Shown one piece after another: positions 1 to 9,168 of a DNA stretch of 64,000 nucleotides; position 1 is the stretch's first letter, and every line of letters starts with the position of its first letter. Under the pieces are notes generated by a model. That model was not told the DNA's origin. It did not search any database and worked only from the letters and a program-made list of their open reading frames with translations. The stretch is from Cadophora sp. MPI-SDFR-AT-0126 (lineage: Eukaryota; Ascomycota; Leotiomycetes; Helotiales; Ploettnerulaceae), in NCBI GenBank assembly GCA_020747065.1, contig JAGMVK010000029.1, forward strand, positions 372,001 through 436,000, in the 5' to 3' direction. A program made the position numbers and the translations under genes.

Positions 1-119
1 TTCCATCTTTAACAAGACAACAAGAGACACACTACATACAAGTGCAATATCTTATACAACATTCCCAAAACTACTTATCATTTAATCCCACCTAAACAAA
101 AGCCATTCAGATATCCAAA

Positions 120-711
120 ATGCGTTTCACAACCGCCACTACCACCTCCTCCATCCTCACTCTCCTCCTCTCCACTACCTCAGCCGCCCCAGCCCCTCAA
201 ACAACAGTCACGCCCGGTGCACCTACCCCGTGGTCGGTGACCGAATTCAAACTTGGCTGTTCCCCGGCCGGTTGTACCTACAACTTCTGCAGTATGTAAT
301 TTTCCTCGCCTGTACCTTTCACAGATCCAGGATCTCGGATCAAAGACATATCTCAGAATCAATCATTGTCTTAGTATCCGAGATCCCATCCTAATCCTAG
401 ACTTTACCTTCTCCAGTGCTAACATCTTTCAAGTCAGCGGCCCCTTCACACCCGGCGTCGGCCCTGCCTTCTCAACAACCTGCTCAGGCACCGATCTCCA
501 GAAGAAGATGGTCCCCTGCGTCAAGCCAGAGATACTTGCCAACCTGGTGCCGATCGATACGGGGTTGGTGTTGCAGGTTAATCGGCTGGAGCCGCAGAGT
601 AATGGTGATACGGCGGTTATGTCGGGGAATGCTACGGCGGCGCCGAGTGGGGAGCCGGCGTTTGAGAGCTTTACGGTTGAGGCGCATTCGTATGGTGTTA
701 TCGTGGGGTAG
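120..711 (+). CDS. small secreted cysteine-containing protein (unidentified)
   Basis: Two exons, 120-291 and 401-711, give about 160 residues. The start is the first ATG after a CA-rich leader. Residues 1-23 form a signal peptide (basic n-region, Leu/Ser/Thr-rich core, Ala-Ala-Pro cleavage zone), so the product is probably secreted. The mature part has five visible cysteines, in the contexts LGCSP, AGCTY, NFC, TTCSG and VPCVK. The donor GTATGT at 292 is clear. Of the two possible acceptors (400 and 416) only 400 joins the open frames, reading C-N-F-T-F-S-S-A. The 3' half turns abruptly from C-ending to G-ending codons. I recognise no family; size and composition resemble fungal small secreted proteins. 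The acceptor is the weakest part of the model. Confidence 0.6.
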
Positions 712-1580
712 GGTGGGATGGATGTACATTGGGAAAGAGGGGAATGATTTGATAGGGTGGAATGGTTGGACTTTGTGTTTGTTTCAAGATGAGTTGCGCT
801 TTATGGATCTGAAAGCTGGCGTTTCTTGTAATTGTACTCTACTATATAAAGGTGAACGGAATTCACTTCAGCAACCCACCCTGAAATTCTCAAAATGTCA
901 ACTCCCGTCAAGTAACGAAATAAGCCAAATCTCCCCATAAATTGATGATGCCATAGTGGCCAACTCGCCCAGTTGTGTTTCGGCCAGTTGGCTAGGTTGT
1001 GAAGATGTAGTAGGTTCCGTTGAGTTATCCGGGGCTTTGCGAACTTCGAAAGGTATGCGTGGCTGTTGATATTGATTCGTTGGTATTTCAGGCGCGTATC
1101 TCTTTTTACTTTTTCCGGGAGGATTTTCCTTAATGTTGTAGTATTTTGTTTTTTTAACGGGTTTAGGTGGTAGAAAGGTGTTGTCTGTAATTTTCTGGTG
1201 TTTTTGATGTCGTGGATGTGTTTGTTTGGCGAAGTGTGGATTAAGCGAGGCGAGCAGTCCTGGCGGTGTTAGTTGAGAGATGGGAAATTATGCCATCGTC
1301 GGTAGAGACTTGCGCGCTGGGACTTGCATTGCCACAATCTTGGCGACACTCAGCTGAACCAGTATTTGTTCTAATAAACTTGAGAGGAACACAATACCTC
1401 ATTCGGCCCTATTGGACTACCATAAATCAGACACCCCTGACAATGGACATGCACAATTATCTTATTAACGATATCGCAAGCTAGCAGAGCCTGAAGTATA
1501 TATGTGTTGATTCTCATCTCAAAAATCACGAATTGAGTTTTGTGACTGGTGGCAAGGGGAGCCCGAAGTAATTACGCCAT
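712..1580. other. intergenic, 869 bp
   Basis: Convergent 3' flanks of the small secreted protein and the LPxELR gene. T-rich stretches are present near 1130-1210. The short open frames have no recognisable content, and I see no RNA gene or repeat. Confidence 0.5.
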
Positions 1581-2420
1581 CTATGAAGCTCCTTCTTCTA
1601 AAAAGCCCAGACAGGGCGAAAAGACATAACGGTAGGTCCAGTTCTGTTCCCATACATGCTTCCCTGAAGGGTCAAATGGTCTGCTCCAGAGAATGAACCA
1701 GTCTCCACGGGGGTTCCGTCTCTTTTCATGGCATGTTCCAAGCCTTGCATCCATGCCATGTAAGTCTAAATTCACCGTATCGTCCGAATTATTCTCCTGC
1801 GTCCTCATACTATCGAGGTGATATTGGGCAGGTATCTCAATAACAACTTGTTCCAACGTCTGTACTGCAGCCGGCACGATACTCCGTACGATAGCGGGAA
1901 AATCCCGGATCGGGGTCTGATCATGAGTATCCTTTACTAAACAGTCTTTCAGAAAGGGTGCTCGAGCTCGGAAACAGATCGTCCTGAGATTGTTGCTCAA
2001 AGTGATTATCTGTCCTCGTAAATTAATCAGAGGACCTCCATGGTGTCCACGTGTTTTCTCGTGATAGAAATTCTCCAGATCGAAGACGAGGTGCTCGATA
2101 GCGAGGCGGTCTTTCCTTTTCTTCGCATCTAGGTCCAATACACAAGCTTGGTCGGTGATACGGAATGTTTTACGCTCTTTTTCGTCCCAGGCAGCAAGAG
2201 ATTGTCCGTATAGGATTTGATGGCTTTTACTTGGCGATGTCGATAGCTCTGCGAGTGCTATGCAGAGGGGAGATCGGACTGACTTGTATGATGAGCTGAT
2301 GTGCTGTGTGATGACGGTTTCGAATATCATGGCGCGGAGCTCTGCGGGAAGTTTGATCAAGATCGAGATTGCCTTCAGACATTCTGGAGATGGTTCGTCC
2401 GGAGTAGGATTGGCCGGCAT
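1581..2420 (-). CDS. F-box/2EXR-like protein, LPxELR family
   Basis: Single exon, 279 residues, no signal peptide or membrane segment. Residues 22-34 read IKLPAELRAMIFE, the pattern found at the start of fungal F-box-like and 2EXR domains (LPxELRxxIF). It is a clear paralogue of the gene at 6294-7112. Both share an acidic Pro/Ser N-terminus ending in EC[LI]K, the LP.ELR helix, a conserved HI[ST]S...RSPL segment, RLAI.HLVF, and an I(T)[LI]SNNL(R/Q)TIC segment near residue 130-140, in the same order. The two genes lie on either side of a HET gene. Such proteins are usually intronless and poorly characterised; a role as a substrate adaptor is only a guess. The ATG is supported by alignment of the N-terminus with the paralogue. 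Confidence 0.75.
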   Translation of the reverse strand: MPANPTPDEPSPECLKAISILIKLPAELRAMIFETVITQHISSSYKSVRSPLCIALAELSTSPSKSHQILYGQSLAAWDEKERKTFRITDQACVLDLDAKKRKDRLAIEHLVFDLENFYHEKTRGHHGGPLINLRGQIITLSNNLRTICFRARAPFLKDCLVKDTHDQTPIRDFPAIVRSIVPAAVQTLEQVVIEIPAQYHLDSMRTQENNSDDTVNLDLHGMDARLGTCHEKRRNPRGDWFILWSRPFDPSGKHVWEQNWTYRYVFSPCLGFLEEGAS

Positions 2421-3482
2421 TGTGCGTCTTGAATTTCGGGTTTTTCTGCCATCGTTGTAAAAGTTTTTTGTTGCAATATTATTTTGAGAGCACTTGAAAG
2501 GGAATATAGCAATATAATTTAGATCGGGTAACTTCGAGGGCTAATGATTTCTTGGGCCCGGCTAGCTTCGCTTGTCCCCCCAAACATGCCTATCGACCCA
2601 AGAGGCGGAAATAAGTAGCTTAGCAGATAGCATACTATGACGCACATAAATTTTATGACTCATCACAGCCAGAACGTTTGGCATTCTTTTTAATGCTCTG
2701 ATATGTCATGATACAAGAAGCTATTGCCTGATTATTGCGATATGTTGATATTTCGGCGGCCCGCCCCTTCAAATGCTGTCACAGAATTTATCTACTGTCT
2801 GCTGAGCTTGACTGATGTTAATGGTACGGAACTAATCAAAAAGCACAAAACTACTTGACAAGAATTACGGGAATATCAACGAAGACAGTGGTTAGTATGA
2901 TGTGCGCCGGCAACTTCGTCATGAGTCTGTTAGCGAGAGCTAGCGTGTCCTTTGAAAGAGAGAGCGAGTGTGGCCTTGATCGTTTTTCTTAGTCGCTTTC
3001 GCATTTCGAGCGCTAAATGCTGTTTCCAACCTGCACTTAGTGACTATTAGGTTGGGTAAGCTGTGGCTTTACCCTGTTACATAGGAGGCATCTTTGAGAT
3101 GTCTCGCTGTTGCATGTGCGGTTTTTATTCTTTCTCGTTGCTCTAATGGAATTTGACTCGGTCTTTATAACAGCTACGATTGATAAAACTGCCAGCTTTA
3201 GCATGTCCAAACACTTCAAACATATCAGCTCTATTTCTTGATATTAACCCACATTAACCTTGGTTGTATAGTAGTTGCATTGATTATGATCTACTTATTT
3301 TCCAAGGCATGAGTGTACGACGATAACCCAATAGCTTTCAAGCCGATCCTAATCTTGACCTCGGCAAGGGCGGCTAAGGATGCCAACAAGGTTGCCGTCA
3401 ATGCGCTGCTCGAGATCGGCAATACCAAGATTGATTTGACTTACACGTACTGAGAACGGGAGATAGCAAGGTGTCAGTGTCG
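2421..3482. other. intergenic, 1062 bp, AT-rich
   Basis: Upstream region of the LPxELR gene and 3' flank of the HET gene. It is AT-rich with no long open frame. The only noteworthy content is a possible ankyrin-like scrap near 3364-3453, listed separately. Confidence 0.5.
3364..3453 (+). pseudogene. possible ankyrin-repeat relic
   Basis: A short open stretch ends in TGA at 3451 and reads A-A-K-D-A-N-K-V-A-V-N-A-L-L-E-I-G-N-T-K-I-D. That resembles the second helix and the following loop of a fungal ankyrin repeat (V..LLE.G...ID). There is no start codon, no second repeat and no continuation in any frame, so at most it is a fragment. It lies beside a HET gene, and HET and ankyrin domains often occur together in fungal NLR-like genes, but one repeat is weak evidence. 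Confidence 0.25.
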
Positions 3483-5528
3483 CTAGATCAGATTTACCTC
3501 ACACCACTTTCTGTTTTCCACCGCCTCTCCGTCCATGATACCATCAACATACGCCTCGCCAATGAGTTGATACTGTTCATCAACTCGTCGCCGAAGAATA
3601 AAGGGAACCTGATTCCCCTTTATCAGTCCGATGAAGTCACCTCTCTCGGCATATTCAGGGCCAAGGACCAAATGTCCCTTTCCAGTGATAAACGGAAGTC
3701 GCCCCAAGCTCTTCCCAATAATTTCCGAGCCCAGCCCCGACAGTTTTCTAGTCATACCCTTCACTTGACTTTTGACATCTCTTTTTTTCAAGAGCTGCTT
3801 GAGCTCAAGCTTTATGTGTTTTCCTTGAACTTGCTTGACCCCATCCTTCAAAAGGACAACAGCGTCAAGGAAACGGTCATCGCCAACCCTTACTAATTCT
3901 TTATCTTGGTTGTATCGAACGCCTCCAATCGAAGTCCTGGCCGCGGCATGTAGACGATCGCTGAAGTCCATGTAGTGCTGGTTCTTCTCATATGTCAGCC
4001 GCAGAATCTCCACAAGCCACTTTACTGGCCACGAAAACGTCTCCTCAAGAGGCACCTCGTGACTAGAAGCTCTGCTAGGAAAGAATCCAACATCGTAGAT
4101 ATTATCGTAGACATAGCACTCAATTGAGATGCCTTCGATTGTCCCTTCTCTCCTAACTACAGAAACTTTAGAAGGACGTGATTGGACTCCAGATGCACTA
4201 AATTCAGGATCGGCTGTGATATGATCATTCTTCACATCTTGCAGCATATCTGTGACAGACCGAGACCAATCAGGGACCCAAGATGGTAGGCCGGGCTGAA
4301 GTTTTGGCATCTGACAGAATGAGAGCAGTGACATATGGCCCTGCTGAAGCAGAACTACCATGACTGCCGTGTATATTTCTTTACACGATTTCGAGTAATC
4401 TGGAAGAACACCCAGTCTTTCTAGCTCCTCTCGATCTGCTGCCAGACCCAATAAAGCAAAGATCTTATCGCGCGGGTCGCTTGAATCTAAATGGTGAGGC
4501 CCATGCCGGTGGAGATTGATGCTGCCAACGCACGTTGCGCGTAGGAGAGCTGCCAAAGGGAACCTGAAGTATCTGTAAATCTTCCAAGACGATAGCATGA
4601 CAGTAGGTCTGTGCTGAAACAGGTCCTCGATAATCGTAAGTTGATATCGTGTCAACGAGCCTGGTTGGTTGGCAAATGTCGTTGTGAGGACGGACCTTAA
4701 GGCGCAATACGCAGCAAGAGCTGCGCTGCATCGACGTCGCGTAATTTTCTTGCTTCCACAGAGGAATTCTGCGTTTTCGGGAAGAGTTATCTCTTGCAAA
4801 ATCCATATCCGTCCCCACCAAGGCCGGGTGAAAAAATGCTTGATACCAGCAATCGGCAATAGCTTATCATGATCATGCCAGCCACTGATAGAATAGAATA
4901 TATTGTTCAATTTCTCTCGGGGAAACGTGATTATTTTGCCAGCAGGTGTTCTCACCATGGCATTCGATCGGACTAGATCACGGAGGTTCCGAGGTTGTGA
5001 CGCTAGCTTCTGCCACTCTTCTTTGTAAGGCTCGAAGCCGTTGTCCATGCCGCAAGCCTCTGCCTCTTCTCCAAGGGAATTAAGATAATCCATCACTGAG
5101 TCATCGTCGCTCTCTGCTGGGCCAAGCCAAGCAACAACCTTGGATGCCTGTCGGTAGATATCTGCCATAAGCCCGACTTGCCAACTTTTCTCTTCGTCAT
5201 CTGACTGATTGATGCAGAGGGCATCGACCCAGATCACAAGGTCTTCTTTGGGCCGTCTCAATGCCATCAACGCGTCGTACAGATTTTTGGTTACTAGAAC
5301 CGCCGAATTTTGGACGAGTATCACCCGGCGATCTGTGGCCGCTCCCCAGACATAAGACAAGGCTGAAAATTTCGGCCGTTCGTGAAGGCTAATATGGAAT
5401 AAGTCGCAAGCAGGGATATGTCTGTGTTCTGCATTTTCATCTCCCGCGAGAAGTTTTAAGAGTCTGATCTCGGTCTTGGAACGCTGTAGTGCTTGGTATA
5501 TATATCCCTTGGTCTTCGTGCAAGCCAT
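3483..5528 (-). CDS. heterokaryon incompatibility (HET) domain protein
   Basis: Single exon, 681 residues. The HET domain occupies roughly residues 50-210. Block one reads FSALSYVWG at about residues 54-62. The second block, VIWVDALCINQSD, is followed by a VGLMADIYRQASKVVAWLGP segment, and GRIWILQE forms the third block. The C-terminal part has the usual HET-protein ending: GDF(I/V)GLI..., then a PFILR segment and YQLIGEAYVDGIMDGEA. HET proteins act in cytosolic allorecognition and can trigger cell death when incompatible alleles meet; the partner here is unknown. No NACHT, ankyrin or WD40 region is fused to it. The start fits the short basic/aromatic lead-in (YIYQALQ...IRLLKLLAG) normally preceding the domain. 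The length is usual and I see no break. Flanked on both sides by LPxELR paralogues. Confidence 0.93.
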   Translation of the reverse strand: MACTKTKGYIYQALQRSKTEIRLLKLLAGDENAEHRHIPACDLFHISLHERPKFSALSYVWGAATDRRVILVQNSAVLVTKNLYDALMALRRPKEDLVIWVDALCINQSDDEEKSWQVGLMADIYRQASKVVAWLGPAESDDDSVMDYLNSLGEEAEACGMDNGFEPYKEEWQKLASQPRNLRDLVRSNAMVRTPAGKIITFPREKLNNIFYSISGWHDHDKLLPIAGIKHFFTRPWWGRIWILQEITLPENAEFLCGSKKITRRRCSAALAAYCALRSVLTTTFANQPGSLTRYQLTIIEDLFQHRPTVMLSSWKIYRYFRFPLAALLRATCVGSINLHRHGPHHLDSSDPRDKIFALLGLAADREELERLGVLPDYSKSCKEIYTAVMVVLLQQGHMSLLSFCQMPKLQPGLPSWVPDWSRSVTDMLQDVKNDHITADPEFSASGVQSRPSKVSVVRREGTIEGISIECYVYDNIYDVGFFPSRASSHEVPLEETFSWPVKWLVEILRLTYEKNQHYMDFSDRLHAAARTSIGGVRYNQDKELVRVGDDRFLDAVVLLKDGVKQVQGKHIKLELKQLLKKRDVKSQVKGMTRKLSGLGSEIIGKSLGRLPFITGKGHLVLGPEYAERGDFIGLIKGNQVPFILRRRVDEQYQLIGEAYVDGIMDGEAVENRKWCEVNLI

Positions 5529-6293
5529 GATGTTGCTGCCTAGTATATTGTTATAATCTGAACAATTCCTGAGCGAGTATAAGTTTGACGCACCAGAGGA
5601 TGCTCTTCGAACAATACTTGGACACCAGCAATAAAGTAGAGATCTTGGCCAACCTAGTTGCCTAACTACTTGCGCTATTTGACCATCAGTGGCTCATCAG
5701 TAACGTCTTGCTCACTTTGCAACTTACTTTTGCTCATGTTCTACGTCAGCTCAGATGCCCATACCTGCCTAAGTCAATGGTGTCATATTTGAATAGTTCG
5801 TGGTCGTTGTTGCGGATAACGCCATGTTCCGATCGCCTCATTCATCATCAATTTCGGTACCATCACGTGTTTGCCTAGACGGCTGCCTGTTCATCACGCC
5901 CATTGGCTTGCTGCTATTTATATAAAATGTTAGAATTGTTCGAGATATTAGTCTAATTAGAACGCACAATTATAGGAAGCTGACCTCCGGATTACATGAA
6001 TTAGACATACAAGCCTCAAAAAGCTCAAGCAGCAATGCTCATGGAATTTGCTAGACACTGAATTTTGGACGGGCACTGTAGGTATGAAACGTATGATGTG
6101 ATGTAATTTGACTTGCAATGGTACAGTAGAGTTGCTATATTTGAATTGTGAGTCTCATCACTATTTAGTGAGCCATATGATGTATGATTGTTAGAACAGA
6201 CTCAGTGAGTAAAAAGAGAAAAAAAGTTACGATTGAATATTGATATTGAGACTAGTAGCGATATCAAGGGTGAAGGACCAGGAATGTTCCGCC
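5529..6293. other. intergenic, 765 bp
   Basis: Promoter side of the HET gene and 3' side of the second LPxELR gene, AT-rich towards 5920-6200. No supported gene, RNA or repeat. Confidence 0.5.
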
Positions 6294-7112
6294 CTAAGGA
6301 AGGCTTTTGAATGTGGCTCGGCGCACATTAGCGACCAGATCAGCGCCCTCAGTAATAGGTCTACTGAAAGGCTCAAAGGGTGGGTTCCAAGTATGGAATA
6401 GAGCTCCACTAGGACTCTTTTCCAGTACATAGTCCGCACCAATCAAGCAATCTAGGTTACCCAGCTCACGATGCTTATCTGGCAGGAACTGATCGACGCG
6501 GGATTCGTACACGCAACCAGGAGGCAGCTCAATCACAACCTTTTGCAATGTCTTAGCGGCAGCTCGAATGATGAATCGCAGCTGCACACCAATGGTATGT
6601 TCTAGTCCATCGCAGGCTGGATCATTGGGGCTCATGCAAACGCAAATTGTCTGGAGATTATTGCTGATTGTGATCTTTTGGCCTACTAGACTGAGGCGGA
6701 ACGATGTGTTGGGAACGTAATCCATTGGGGATGGATTAATCACGAAGACGAGATGGTTGATCGCAAGACGGTCCTGTCTGCTCATCTTGTCCAGTACTGT
6801 GAGAGCAGCGGTATCGCCGATTAAGAAAGTGCTGTTCTCTTTGTTCTCCCATAGCTCCAGTACATCAGCATACATCTCGTGGTGTAGCTCATTGGTCGAT
6901 CCAGATGCTACTAGCCCATTCAGAGCCAGGAAGAGTGGAGAGCGCGCGTTGGAGATCGATGAAGTGATGTGCGCCATGAAGTCTTCTTTGAAGACTAGAA
7001 CGCGGAGCTCGGACGGCAAACGCTTGTTGCTTAGAATGCCGATTACCTTGATGCATTCGGTAGATGGCTCATCCGCGGATGCGGCTACTTCGGAGTGGAT
7101 GTTAGCAGACAT
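6294..7112 (-). CDS. F-box/2EXR-like protein, paralogue of 1581-2420
   Basis: Single exon, 272 residues. The N-terminus carries DEPSTECIK followed by KRLPSELRVLVFKE (about residues 30-43), matching the paralogue's DEPSPECLK and LPAELRAMIFE. Later shared blocks are HITSSISNARSPLFLAL, RLAINHLVF, ITISNNLQTIC and a TLQKVVIELP strand. The C-terminal third differs more. It is soluble, with no signal peptide. Both copies are on the minus strand and separated by the HET gene, which suggests a local duplication. The biochemical function is unknown. An LPxELR start is known from F-box-like and 2EXR proteins, but I cannot tell which family applies here. Confidence 0.75.
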   Translation of the reverse strand: MSANIHSEVAASADEPSTECIKVIGILSNKRLPSELRVLVFKEDFMAHITSSISNARSPLFLALNGLVASGSTNELHHEMYADVLELWENKENSTFLIGDTAALTVLDKMSRQDRLAINHLVFVINPSPMDYVPNTSFRLSLVGQKITISNNLQTICVCMSPNDPACDGLEHTIGVQLRFIIRAAAKTLQKVVIELPPGCVYESRVDQFLPDKHRELGNLDCLIGADYVLEKSPSGALFHTWNPPFEPFSRPITEGADLVANVRRATFKSLP

Positions 7113-9168
7113 GGTGACTTGAATGCTGTGCTTTGTCAGATTAAGATGTCTGTGGAGTCCGTCGCCAAGGCGAACTCTTGGACATTTGTAGAGAACTGGT
7201 TTTCTTTTTGTAGAAACCCGGAGGAGAAGAGAAGTGTGTGTTCTTAGAAGAACTCAAGGAAGTACAGGCGGCTTGCTTGTTTCCATGCTGGTGTTCTGGA
7301 AGACATTAGGGACATGCAAGGTCTATCGCTGCGATCCGTAATGGCACTGTTCTGAAGATACAACAGCAGAGTTCCATTTACATGGTGAGATTGAGAGACT
7401 TGCTAACCCAGAGAACGTTAGATCAGTAAAGATTGGTAAACGGGAGGGGAAAATGAAGTTCGCCTGGGCAGCGAAATTTGAAGAAGGTGATACGGTTCAG
7501 ATGGGTGACATTCATTCACGACCACGTGCTTGTTCTTCCTCCTCCGTGATCGACCTACGAAGCTTAAATTAGTATCTTACTTTATCTGCCTCATTGCGAC
7601 AAGAAACCTGCGTAAAATCGATTCCATAAGAGAGCCGCAGTGCTCATCAGAGTTGTGCGGATTTACTTCGAAGGAAGGCTCGAGACGAGCTCCTACTCGT
7701 GTGCATGCCCAGAGTGGACACGATCCATAGTGGAGTGAGACAAGCCATCTCGGATGGAGAATAGGACGACGATTCCGGGATGCCGGTTACAGACCAAGCC
7801 AAAGCCTCGGGTTATGGATCTGGAAAATTCCCGCTCTCACCAATCATGTTAAGTTTCTGGTCATCAGCACGTGAGTCTGTTTCGTTTCGTCTCATCTCAT
7901 CTGGGAGACCCTGGAAGTTTCTCAAGTCCGAGGCTGAGTCTCAGCTGAAGATGGATGTACATTCCATGAAGTTGATATGCGGCATAAAGACGAGTCAGCG
8001 GTGAAAAGCTTTCGCCTGAGAAATTGTAGGAAGACAAGGCGGTGTACGATTCGTATGCTGTGTACCGTAGGGAAAGTCTAATGCTGTGCAGTGTTGGACG
8101 AGATAGGGAAATATGCTTATTTGGCTGGGTATGGTCTGGTAGAATATGCATGTGCTTGCTGAGTGTAATCAGATGCACGATAATTGCAGCTCACTGCATG
8201 CTATTTGTGGCAATTGATTCGTTCCATCATACTTCAAATTTCCGATTGGCTTGATAATGGCGAAGCATTGGACCAAGATGATGCGCCAATTTCAGGCTGA
8301 ATATCAGATACGCACAGATATCAGAATGATTTTCATATTTTGAACTTCCATTTAGTGTTGTTGGGATAATTGCATGTACAGCTGCAAGGAGAAGACAACA
8401 CACACTCCTGATGCCCTGTCATGACCATAAATGTCGCCACGTGCAATTGCGGCCGCCTGTCAAACAAGTGGGGCAATGCAGGTCGATGCGCTGGAAATGT
8501 TTTAGACCGGGGATTACCGTAATCTACTGTTCATGTACATAATGCCGGGCTGCCAAGGAATTATCCTGGTCCGATAACAAAACAACCTCGAGGGCGCATC
8601 ATGACCACGGACCACGTCTGCTTGTTTTTATCTGAATGTGAAAAAGGAGAAACTTGACTTCTCCTTTCTTATGTCAATTGGCTTCTCCCACTTCTTCTCT
8701 TTCATCTCAAACCCCTCTATCTTCTTTGTCCACTCACTCTGACCGATTCAGTGTAGTCAGGTCTCATCGTCTGCGCAAGCTTTACCAGATCCTGCCAAGG
8801 ACGACGATCTAGACGGGCCAGTCCCAGCTCTGCTGCTCAGCCATCCTCCAGTCTAAAGAATCAGCCAGTCCACACCATAACCATCCCACCAGGACATCAC
8901 GACGACTTCCATTCATTTCCAAATTCGACCTCTCTCCCATTGAAACATCCCTGACATTCTCCGAATAAACCCCAGACGCCTCTGCAGATCTCATCCGAAC
9001 TCTTCAGAACCTGCCAAACGCCATTTCTCAAAGATGCATCCCTTTGAACCCGGTTCAGGCATTTCGTGTCGCAGTTCTTAAATACAACCCTTGACCGAGC
9101 GTGTCAATATCTGGGGAAGCGCAGAGCAGCAAAACATTCGAAATACCTTTCCTATATCATCGGCCACT
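7113..9168. other. intergenic, 2056 bp, with a pyrimidine-rich Trk leader
   Basis: Promoter of the LPxELR gene on the left and of the Trk transporter on the right. From about 8655 to 8790 the plus strand is CT-rich (cttctcccacttcttctctt and similar), typical of pyrimidine tracts upstream of filamentous-fungal start sites, so the Trk transcript probably has a long leader. Short open frames within it have no recognisable content. No RNA gene or repeat seen. Confidence 0.5.

Noticed and set aside
253..400. 5' part of a 152-codon frame overlapping the first gene's intron
   Set aside because: Runs through a clear GTATGT intron; the signal peptide lies in another frame upstream and joins at 291/401.
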